A stretch of 64,000 nt of DNA, taken from DATJPR01 sp963811705. Its GTDB lineage: Bacteria > Bacteroidota > Ignavibacteria > UBA10030 > UBA6906. The notes under the pieces are model-generated. The model searched no databases. It was not told the origin of the DNA and was given only the letters and a program-made list of their open reading frames with translations. Position 1 is the stretch's first letter. Every line of letters begins with the position of its first letter. The position numbers and the translations under genes were made by a program. Where the stretch lies: NCBI GenBank assembly GCA_963811705.1, contig CAWESL010000008.1, forward strand, positions 372,001 through 436,000. The letters are read 5' to 3'. Below are positions 23,817-30,988 of this stretch, piece by piece.

Positions 23817-24520
23817 GGACGCTCAACGATCGGATCATCGCCTGCCGGAGGTGCCCACGGCTTGTTGCATGGAGAGAGGAAGTTGCCAGGGCGAAGGTGC
23901 GGCGATTTCAGGGGGACGAGTATTGGGATAAGCCGCTTGTGGGATTTGGCGACAGGAAGGCGAGCGTGGTGCTGGTCGGACTTGCGCCGGCGGCCCACGG
24001 GGGAAATCGCACCGGCCGGATGTTTACCGGCGACGAGAGCGGCAACTGGTTGTTCAGGGCCCTGCACGATGCGGGGTTCGCGAACAAGCCGGAGTCCCTT
24101 CACGTTGGGGATGGGCTTCGCCTGAAGGACTGCTACATCACGGCAACGGTGCGGTGTGCACCGCCGAAGAACAAACCGACGCCGGAAGAATTCGCGAACT
24201 GTCGGCCGTTTCTTCTCGAGGAGTTGCTTCTCCTGTCCCGGATGCGGGTAGTGGTGGGGCTCGGGAGGATCGGCTTCGATGCGGCCGCGTCGGCCCTGAA
24301 AGAGCTTGGCCGCATCGACTACAGACGTCGGCCGGTCTTCGGCCACGGCGTCAGGCATGATTTCGGCGGGCTGACGCTGCTCGGGACCTACCACCCGAGT
24401 CAGCAAAATACTTACACAGGTAAGCTGACCAGACCGATGCTGAGAAAAGTCCTCAGGACAGCAAAAGAAGTGTCATTGCGTAGAATGGAAGGGAAGAATT
24501 CTGACTTGATGAGGAAATAG
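23813..24520 (+). CDS. Family 5 uracil-DNA glycosylase (UDGb-like)
   Basis: The enzyme removes uracil and other deaminated bases from DNA. The 235-residue protein has the iron-sulfur cysteines Cys11 and Cys14 (ACRRCPRL) with two more in VRCAPP and ANCRPF. The catalytic-site motif is GLAPAAHGGNRTGRMFTGD and the C-terminal loop is TYHPSQQNTYTGKL. GLAPAAHG in place of the GEAPG-type motif of family 4 points to family 5, a thermophile-type UDG also found in mesophiles. GTG 23813 overlaps the M16 stop, so it is coupled to the peptidase genes without obvious functional relation. A minisatellite begins 14 bases after the stop. Confidence 0.9.
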   Translation: MRTLNDRIIACRRCPRLVAWREEVARAKVRRFQGDEYWDKPLVGFGDRKASVVLVGLAPAAHGGNRTGRMFTGDESGNWLFRALHDAGFANKPESLHVGDGLRLKDCYITATVRCAPPKNKPTPEEFANCRPFLLEELLLLSRMRVVVGLGRIGFDAAASALKELGRIDYRRRPVFGHGVRHDFGGLTLLGTYHPSQQNTYTGKLTRPMLRKVLRTAKEVSLRRMEGKNSDLMRK

Positions 24521-24533
24521 TAGATTATTCGAA

Positions 24534-24840
24534 GCCAGACACATAAGCCAGACACATAAGCCAGACACACAAGCCAGACACACATGCCAGACACACATGC
24601 CAGACACATAAGCCAGACACACAAGCCAGACACACAAGCCAGACACACATGCCAGACACATAAGCCAGACACACATGCCAGACACATAAGCCAGACACAT
24701 AAGCCAGACACATAAGCCAGACACACAAGCCAGACACACAAGCCAGACACACAAGCCAGACACACAAGCCAGACACACAAGCCAGACACACAAGCCAGAC
24801 ACAATAGCCTGACACATAAGCCAGGCTCACAAGCCAGACT
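24534..24840. repeat. 13-bp minisatellite array, 23.6 copies
   Basis: The unit is GCCAGACACA followed by TAA, CAA or CAT. Twenty units are perfect apart from this last-triplet choice, followed by three degenerate units and a partial one. Because 13 is not a multiple of three, all minus-strand frames stay open through the array and give repetitive hydrophobic pseudo-proteins; these are not genes. The array fills the gap between the glycosylase gene and the next minus-strand gene. Confidence 0.97.
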
Positions 24841-24952
24841 ACGTTCACGGGTTAGCGTAGGCGCTCTGCTTCAAGATGGATTATCGCGCAAATAAAAAGG
24901 TCGGCTTTGTAACTTTTTCCACTGGATCGATCGCGCGGATTGTAACTCAGAG

Positions 24953-24973
24953 ATCAGCAATCAGAAATCAGAC
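24953..24973. repeat. Heptanucleotide tandem repeat, intergenic
   Basis: Three heptamers (ATCAGCA, ATCAGAA, ATCAGAC), preceded by a related CTCAGAG, lie in the otherwise empty gap 24841-25030. Confidence 0.6.
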
Positions 24974-25030
24974 TTCGTTTTCCCCAACAACCTTCGATCT
25001 TCAATTCTCCATCTTCAATTGTCTTTCAAC

Positions 25031-26206
25031 CTAGCCCCTTAACCGAATCCGGAACGTTGTTCCCTTCCCCGGACTGCTCTGCTTCACATAAAGTCTTCCC
25101 TTGTGGTAATTCTCGATGATTCTGCGCGCCAGACTGAGCCCTAATCCCCAGCCCCGCTTCTTCGTGCTGAATCCGGGACGGAAGACCTCTTTCTGAAATT
25201 TCTGGTCGATCCCTTTGCCGGTGTCGGTGACGTCGATGATCGTCCGTTTTCCCTGTTGCTGGAGAGCGAAGGAGATGCTCCCTGTGGGGCCCTCCATGGC
25301 ATCGAGGGCATTCTTCATGAGGTTCTCGATCACCCACTCGAACAGCTCCCGATTGATCGTGGCATGAACCTCCTGCCCGGATTCGATTCTCAGGTCGACA
25401 GTACGGGATTTCGGAACGCGCTTGGCAATATAGGTGATCACTCCCTGGATCACCTCGTTGAGGTTTTCCTCCTTCAGGCTTGGCGTCGATCCGATCTTGG
25501 AAAAACGAGCGGTCACTTTATTGAGGCGCTCGACATCCCGGTCGATCTCCGAAACCGTTTCCTCAAGGTCGGGATTGCCGCGTGCATGTTCCTTGAGCCG
25601 ATCCACCCATGCCATGAGGCTGGACAGCGGCGTCCCAAGTTGATGCGCGGTTTCTTTGGACATCCCGACCCAGATATTGCTCTGCTCGTTCCTCTTGAGA
25701 TAACTGTACCCGATGTACGCCACGAGGATAAAGACCGCCGCAAGGGCGAGCTCGACATAGGGCAACCAGCGCAATTCCTCGACGAGGCGTGATTCTCCAT
25801 AGTGCACGTAGCTGAGGACCCTTCCCTTCCACGTGATCGGAATGGGTTTGTTCGTTTTGTCCATGGAGGCGATGGTTTGGTCCCAGAGCGCCTCGCGGGC
25901 CTCTTCGGTCAGCAGGCTGTCGTCCAGATTCCTGCTGTAAGTGCCTTTGTTGAGACTGTCGCTCAAAATCACGGGAAAGTCCACCGTCTGAACGATCTCG
26001 GTGAACATGAAGCTCAGGTCGCCGCTCGACGAACGTTCGCTCGTCATATATTCATACGCTTTTGCGTAGAGGTCGACGGTCCGACGTTCGCGGGCGAGAA
26101 GTTCATTCGTAATGCGCTGGGAATAGATGAGGACGCCGACAACGACCAGGGAAGCGAGGACAAGGAGAACGAGGGCGAACCGGGACCGGAGGGAGGAGCG
26201 CATCAC
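25031..26206 (-). CDS. Orphan membrane sensor histidine kinase
   Basis: This protein of 391 residues has a membrane segment at about 10-30, a periplasmic sensor region of about 110 residues without a recognised fold, a second membrane segment at about 145-170, a HisKA region with the phospho-acceptor His in KETAHQLGTPLSS, and an HATPase domain (NLMKNALDAM, DTGKGID, GWGLGLSLARRI). No response regulator gene is adjacent, so its partner must be encoded elsewhere. It starts five bases after the purA stop and is probably co-transcribed with it, a pairing with no known functional logic. MM at the start allows ATG 26206 or 26203. Confidence 0.92.
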   Translation of the reverse strand: MMRSSLRSRFALVLLVLASLVVVGVLIYSQRITNELLARERRTVDLYAKAYEYMTSERSSSGDLSFMFTEIVQTVDFPVILSDSLNKGTYSRNLDDSLLTEEAREALWDQTIASMDKTNKPIPITWKGRVLSYVHYGESRLVEELRWLPYVELALAAVFILVAYIGYSYLKRNEQSNIWVGMSKETAHQLGTPLSSLMAWVDRLKEHARGNPDLEETVSEIDRDVERLNKVTARFSKIGSTPSLKEENLNEVIQGVITYIAKRVPKSRTVDLRIESGQEVHATINRELFEWVIENLMKNALDAMEGPTGSISFALQQQGKRTIIDVTDTGKGIDQKFQKEVFRPGFSTKKRGWGLGLSLARRIIENYHKGRLYVKQSSPGKGTTFRIRLRG

Positions 26207-26211
26207 GGGAC

Positions 26212-27486
26212 CTATTCTTCGACGACGATGGTCTGATCGCGCCGCGGTCCGACCGACACCAGCCAGAGGCGGGCCTCGATCAGACGGGCGAGTTCCTGGA
26301 GATACGATCGAGCACTTGACGGGAGATCGTCGAAGCAGGTATATCCAGCAAGGGAAGACTTCCAGCCGGGAAACGACTCGTAGATCGGGGTCACCTGTTC
26401 AAGCGTTCGGAGATCGGTCGGGAACTGTTTCAGCCTTTTCCCCTTCACCTCGTACCCGATGCAGATCTTAATTTCATCGAGACTGTCGAGCACATCGAGC
26501 TTGGTTACCGCAATGCGTTCAATCCCGTTGATGATCGTGGAATAGCGCATGGCGACGGCGTCGAACCACCCGCACCGGCGCGGGCGGCCTGTCGTCGCCC
26601 CGAACTCATGCCCGAGCCGGCGGAGGTCTTCGCCTGTTTCGTCGGACAGCTCTGTCGGGAACGGGCCGTTGCCGACGCGCGTCGTATAGGCCTTGACGAC
26701 ACCGACGACGGAAGAGATCCTTGTGGGGGGAATTCCCAGCCCCGTGCACGCGCCGCCGGACGTCGGATTTGACGACGTAACATAGGGGTAGGTCCCGTGG
26801 TCGACGTCGAGCAAGGCGCCCTGCGCGCCTTCGGCGATGACCACCTTCTGTTCGTTCAGGGCCTGATGGAGGTAGAGGGCGGTGTTCGTGATATATTCGT
26901 CGATCTCTTCATCGAACTTCTCGTATTCGGCGATGATTGCGTCGACGTCGAGCTTTGTCTCGCCGTACACTTTTGTCAGGATCTGGTTCTTCTCTTCGAT
27001 GTTGGCCTTGAGCTTTGCGGCAAGCACAGAGCGGTCAAGAAGATCGACGATGCGGATGCCCGACCGCATGAATTTGTCGATATAGGCGGGCCCGATTCCC
27101 CGGCCCGTGGTGCCGATCTTTGTCGAGGTTTGCTCGCGGATCGTGTCCAGCAGTTTGTGGTACGGCATGATCAGGTGCGCATTGTGGCTGATCAGCAGCC
27201 TGCCTTTCACCGAAATTCCGGCGGCCTCAAGCTGGGCGATTTCCCCCATGAGGGCGGCAGGATCGATGACGGTGCCGTTTCCGATGACGCAGATGATATG
27301 GGGATGGAACATCCCGGAAGGGATGAGATGGAGGACGTAGTGTTTGTCGCCGATGACGACCGTGTGGCCGGCATTTGCCCCGCCCTGGTAGCGTGCAACG
27401 ATGTGCGCATGCTCCGAGAGCAGGTCGACGATCTTCCCTTTCCCTTCATCGCCCCACTGGGCGCCGAGGATCACCTGGACTGGCAT
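26212..27486 (-). CDS. purA: Adenylosuccinate synthetase
   Basis: PurA joins IMP and aspartate with GTP to make adenylosuccinate, the committed step to AMP. The 424-residue length is normal. Key motifs are intact: QWGDEGKGK (GTP loop), QGGANAGHTVV, SHNAHLIMPYHK, TTGRGIGPAY, GAQGALLDVDHGTYPYVTSS and the C-terminal PRRCGWFDAVAMRYS. The ribosome site GGAG lies close to the ATG. A strong terminator stands between it and the upstream STAS gene, so it probably has its own promoter or relies on read-through. The histidine kinase follows directly. Confidence 0.98.
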   Translation of the reverse strand: MPVQVILGAQWGDEGKGKIVDLLSEHAHIVARYQGGANAGHTVVIGDKHYVLHLIPSGMFHPHIICVIGNGTVIDPAALMGEIAQLEAAGISVKGRLLISHNAHLIMPYHKLLDTIREQTSTKIGTTGRGIGPAYIDKFMRSGIRIVDLLDRSVLAAKLKANIEEKNQILTKVYGETKLDVDAIIAEYEKFDEEIDEYITNTALYLHQALNEQKVVIAEGAQGALLDVDHGTYPYVTSSNPTSGGACTGLGIPPTRISSVVGVVKAYTTRVGNGPFPTELSDETGEDLRRLGHEFGATTGRPRRCGWFDAVAMRYSTIINGIERIAVTKLDVLDSLDEIKICIGYEVKGKRLKQFPTDLRTLEQVTPIYESFPGWKSSLAGYTCFDDLPSSARSYLQELARLIEARLWLVSVGPRRDQTIVVEE

Positions 27487-27503
27487 GATGGCACTCCGTC
27501 ATC

Positions 27504-27540
27504 AAAAAAAACTCCGGCGCTTCTCGCGAAGGCGCCGGAG
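27504..27540 (-). terminator. Strong terminator of the secD-secF-STAS operon
   Basis: On the minus strand a perfect 9-base stem (CTCCGGCGC / GCGCCGGAG) with an 11-base loop is followed by eight T. Confidence 0.92.
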
Positions 27541-27559
27541 GTGGTCGGGGCCGGACTGG

Positions 27560-27904
27560 TCACGATTTTTTTACGGACGCCGCGGCAGCGTCGATCGACG
27601 GGAAGAGTGTAAAGAGCTGATCGAGTTTGGTGATGGTGATGAGACCGGCGATCTTCTCCGATGCATTCGCGAAGAGGAGCGCCCCCCCGGCGGATTTCAT
27701 CGTGCTGACGCCGCCGATGAGGATGCTGAGGCCCGAGCTGTTGACAAACTCGACCGCTTTGAGGTCCAGGATGACATGGTGTTTTCCCGCCTCGACAAGC
27801 TCGTGGAGCTTGCTGTTGATCAACGAGGCATCGGGACCGCCCATGAGGTTTCCCTGCAGGGAGATCACCGTGACGCCCCCGTGCTGCGAAATTTTCAGTT
27901 TCAT
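27560..27904 (-). CDS. STAS-domain anti-sigma factor antagonist, third copy
   Basis: This 114-residue single STAS domain has the phospho-acceptor loop VNSSGLS, serine at about residue 56. It is nearer to classical SpoIIAA/RsbV sequences than the pair at 19 kb. It lies 23 bases after secF and before a strong terminator, so it is the last gene of the secDF operon. STAS proteins are substrates of RsbW-type kinases and SpoIIE-type phosphatases. Why one should be co-expressed with the Sec motor is unknown; it may sense envelope or export state, which is inference. Confidence 0.88.
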   Translation of the reverse strand: MKLKISQHGGVTVISLQGNLMGGPDASLINSKLHELVEAGKHHVILDLKAVEFVNSSGLSILIGGVSTMKSAGGALLFANASEKIAGLITITKLDQLFTLFPSIDAAAASVKKS

Positions 27905-27927
27905 TACGGCTCCCCGAACGAAACAGC

Positions 27928-28854
27928 CTAGTGATGTTCAGCCGATTTCTTGTTGATGCGGTTCGCCCATTCCACCACGATCGCGCTCGCGATATAGATG
28001 GAGGAATATGTTCCCGTCGTGATGCCGATCAGCAGCGCAAACGAGAAACCCCGGTTCACTTCGCCGCCGAAGATGAACAGGACCAGGAGCACGATGAACA
28101 CCGTGCCGGAGGTGATGATTGTTCTGCTCAGGGTCTCGTTCAGGCTTTTGTTGATGACCGTGATGAGATCCATGTTGCGGAAGATCTTCTGGTTTTCCCG
28201 GATGCGGTCGAAGATGACGACGGTGTCGTTCACGGAAAGGCCGACCAGCGTGAGAAATGCTGCGACCATGTTCTGTGATAACTCGAGGTTCAGCAGACCA
28301 TCGAACAGGGAGACCATCCCGACGGTCACCAGGACGTCGTGAAACAGGGCGGCAACCGCCCCGACACCGTAGACAAATTTGAACCGGAACCCGATGTAGA
28401 CCATGATCGCGATGAGGAGCGCAAACACGGCATAGAAGGCGTTCGCGCGGAGCTCGGCGCCGATCTTGGGTCCGATCTTGTCCTCCTTCTGCACGACGAA
28501 GGGATTCGACGGAAGCGCCTGGCTCAGGCCGTTCCGGATCATGTCGCCGATGGCGTTCCCTTCGCCCTGCAGCGAGGTTCGGATCAGAATATCGCGATCG
28601 CTCCCGAAGGTCTTGATCTCCACGGAATTTCCGATCCCGATTTTGTCCATCGCCGAGCGTACTGTCGAGATAGGAAGCGGGTCCTTGAAGGCGACCACCA
28701 TTTCCGTTCCGCCGAGGAAATCGATGCCGTAGTGGGGGCCCTTGACGAATAGCGAGATCATGCCGACAAGAATGATCGTCCCTGATACTGCGTACCAGAG
28801 ATGCCGCTTACCCATGAAATCGATGTTGGTTTTCCGGAAGAAACGCATGAACAA
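27928..28854 (-). CDS. secF: Protein translocase subunit SecF
   Basis: SecF, with SecD, uses the proton motive force to pull proteins out of SecYEG on the periplasmic side. The 308-residue protein has six membrane segments and a periplasmic P4-like domain. Diagnostic parts are YGIDFLGGTEMVV near the N terminus and the helix sequence VGLSVNDTVVIFDRIREN, followed by LNETLSRTIITS. It begins 18 bases after secD. SecD and SecF are separate, not fused as in some Bacteroidota. Confidence 0.97.
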   Translation of the reverse strand: MFMRFFRKTNIDFMGKRHLWYAVSGTIILVGMISLFVKGPHYGIDFLGGTEMVVAFKDPLPISTVRSAMDKIGIGNSVEIKTFGSDRDILIRTSLQGEGNAIGDMIRNGLSQALPSNPFVVQKEDKIGPKIGAELRANAFYAVFALLIAIMVYIGFRFKFVYGVGAVAALFHDVLVTVGMVSLFDGLLNLELSQNMVAAFLTLVGLSVNDTVVIFDRIRENQKIFRNMDLITVINKSLNETLSRTIITSGTVFIVLLVLFIFGGEVNRGFSFALLIGITTGTYSSIYIASAIVVEWANRINKKSAEHH

Positions 28855-28872
28855 CTCTCCTGTGCTAGAGCG

Positions 28873-30789
28873 TTAGCCGATGTCGATCACTGTGAGGAAC
28901 CGGTCGAGAAGCATGTTGAAGAGTACCCGCGTGATAAAGATCGCCGAAAACATGCTGGCCAGGATCCCGATAATCAGGGTAAGGGCAAACCCCTGGACCG
29001 GGCCGGTCCCGTACTGGAAAAGAATGACCCCGGTGATCAGCACCGTAAGGTTCGAATCGAAGATCGCCGTCCATGCCCGCTTGTAGCCGGTATCGAGCGC
29101 CGCACGCATGGTCTTTCCTGTTGCGAGTTCTTCGCGGATTCGCTCGAAGATCAGAACGTTCGCGTCGACCGCCACAGCGAGGGTCAGGATGATGCCTGCG
29201 ATCCCGGGCAGCGTCAATGTCGCCTGGAAGGCCGCAAGCGCGGCAAGGAGAAACAGGACGAAGAAAATCAGCGCGACGTCTGCGACGCCTCCCGCGACCC
29301 GATAATAGAAGGCCATGAACACGACGACCAGCGCCGTGGCGAGAAGTCCGGAGAACAGGCCGTTCCGAATGGAGTCTTCGCCGAGTGACGGCCCGACGGA
29401 CCGCTGTTCGACGATATCGACTGGGGCGGGAAGAGCGCCGGCTTTGAGGACGATCTCGAGAAGGCGTGCTTCTTCGAGATTGTCCATCCCCTCGATTTGC
29501 GACCGGCCGCCGGTAATCTTGCCCAGAACGTTCGGCGCCGAGAACACTGCGTTGTCCAGAACGACGGCGATACGCTTGTTGATGTTCGCGCCGGTGATGC
29601 GCGCCCACTCACGTGCGCCGTCGCTGTTCATCTCCATTTCCACGATGGGCCGGTTGAAGCTGGGGTCGATCGTCGCGCGCGCGTTGACGATCACGCCGCC
29701 GGTGAGCTCGGCGGCCTTCTTCACCGGATACAGGATGAAGTACTTCTTGCCGTTGGCCGTAAGCCGGTTGTCCGGCTTCGCACTCCACAGAAACTCCATG
29801 TCGGACGGGATCAGGCGCTGCACGTCTTCGCGTTCCAGCAGGCGCCGCACGCGGTCCTTGTTCGACTGTTCCACGATGGCAACGCCCGGATACTGCTGGA
29901 TCGACATTGCCAGGTTGAAAAACGGATGCTTCTTCGCAAACTCGGCCGCGGTCAGTTCCCCTTCCGGAGTATTGATCTTGGTGCTGTCCGCCTCCATCGC
30001 CGCCTTCCCGGTGTCGCCGGCCACTGCGCCAGTGTCGGTGCTGATTGCCCGCGCACTGGTGTCCGACGGCAGGTCGATGAGATCTCCCGTGCTGTCGAGC
30101 GCGGCCAGATGCTGGTCGATCGCAAACATGACTTTGTTGGCGATCTCGGGGTCCTTTAACAGCTTGAACTGCAGGAGCGCCGTTCCCTGAAGGAGCTGCC
30201 GCACCTCGGATTCGTTGCTCACGCCCGGGAGCTCGACGATGATCCGTTGTCCGCCGAGTTTCTGGATGGTTGGTTCGGAAACGCCGTACTGGTTGACGCG
30301 ATTTCCGACGATTTCCATCGCGCGGTCGATGGCTTTCTTGGCCTCGTCTTCAAGATAACTGGCAACTTTGTCGTTATCGTCGCGCAACGAGCCATAGTAG
30401 CGACTCAAACGGATATTGCGCGCCTCGAACTTTGACCGGAGAATCTGAACCGGTGACTCTTCCGATCGCTTCGCCTCCTCATCCACCTCTTTCATGACCT
30501 GCGTGAAAACGTCGTCCTTGTTCTTCGCAAGATCGTCAAGCATCTTGACGACGTTCACTTCGAGGACCACGCGCATGCCGCCCTGCAAATCAAGCCCGAG
30601 CTTGATCCGCTTTGCCCGATACTCGCGGATCTGGTCTTCATGCTTCTCGACGAATTGAAGACTGTCGGTCCCGCGGAGTTGCTTCAACTGGCTGCTCAAC
30701 TGATAGTCCCGATACGTGGGCCAGAGTAACCAGAGCGCAAGCGCCACGGCGATGCCGATAAGGACAAGCTTTCCTTTGTAGTTAGACAC
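28873..30789 (-). CDS. secD: Protein translocase subunit SecD
   Basis: The 638-residue protein has an N-terminal membrane segment, a large periplasmic domain and five C-terminal membrane segments. Motifs include KLGLDLQGGMRVVLEV, the P1-head sequences, and the proton-path region VAVDANVLIFERIREE with its conserved aspartate. An acidic, Ser/Asp/Thr-rich insertion of about 40 residues (around 265-305) is not part of the standard fold and may be a flexible loop. It is the first gene of a three-gene operon (secD, secF, STAS) with a good promoter. Confidence 0.97.
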   Translation of the reverse strand: MSNYKGKLVLIGIAVALALWLLWPTYRDYQLSSQLKQLRGTDSLQFVEKHEDQIREYRAKRIKLGLDLQGGMRVVLEVNVVKMLDDLAKNKDDVFTQVMKEVDEEAKRSEESPVQILRSKFEARNIRLSRYYGSLRDDNDKVASYLEDEAKKAIDRAMEIVGNRVNQYGVSEPTIQKLGGQRIIVELPGVSNESEVRQLLQGTALLQFKLLKDPEIANKVMFAIDQHLAALDSTGDLIDLPSDTSARAISTDTGAVAGDTGKAAMEADSTKINTPEGELTAAEFAKKHPFFNLAMSIQQYPGVAIVEQSNKDRVRRLLEREDVQRLIPSDMEFLWSAKPDNRLTANGKKYFILYPVKKAAELTGGVIVNARATIDPSFNRPIVEMEMNSDGAREWARITGANINKRIAVVLDNAVFSAPNVLGKITGGRSQIEGMDNLEEARLLEIVLKAGALPAPVDIVEQRSVGPSLGEDSIRNGLFSGLLATALVVVFMAFYYRVAGGVADVALIFFVLFLLAALAAFQATLTLPGIAGIILTLAVAVDANVLIFERIREELATGKTMRAALDTGYKRAWTAIFDSNLTVLITGVILFQYGTGPVQGFALTLIIGILASMFSAIFITRVLFNMLLDRFLTVIDIG

Positions 30790-30871
30790 TATCTACCTCC
30801 GGGATCAAGCAGGGAAACGGATCGTGCATGTTGCTTTGGAAGGATTTGCAGGTTCTTCGCTCAAGCCTATA

Positions 30872-30900
30872 AATATACCCCACCATTCTCACAAAGTCAA
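30872..30900 (-). promoter_or_regulatory. Candidate promoter of secD
   Basis: On the minus strand TTGACT and TATATT are separated by 17 bases. Predicted start is near 30865, about 76 bases before the secD start. Confidence 0.75.
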
Positions 30901-30911
30901 CCGGACCACAA

Positions 30912-30940
30912 TTGCATTTCCGCGTATTTTGAAGTATATT
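30912..30940 (+). promoter_or_regulatory. Candidate promoter of the PpiD-like gene
   Basis: TTGCAT and TATATT are separated by 17 bases. It is back to back with the secD promoter, 12 bases away. Confidence 0.7.
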
Positions 30941-30988
30941 TTCAAATCTATGCACTTCAGCTTTGTATTGAGGAGGTATTGACGTCGT

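Noticed and set aside
24534..24840. CRISPR array or plasmid iterons
   Set aside because: Units abut directly without spacers, and no replication initiator or cas gene is nearby.
24412..24848. Three overlapping minus-strand frames with CLACVSGLCVW-type repeats
   Set aside because: They are translations of the 13-bp minisatellite. Because 13 is not divisible by three, every frame is open and gives the same type of artificial hydrophobic peptide; no start signal or codon bias is present.
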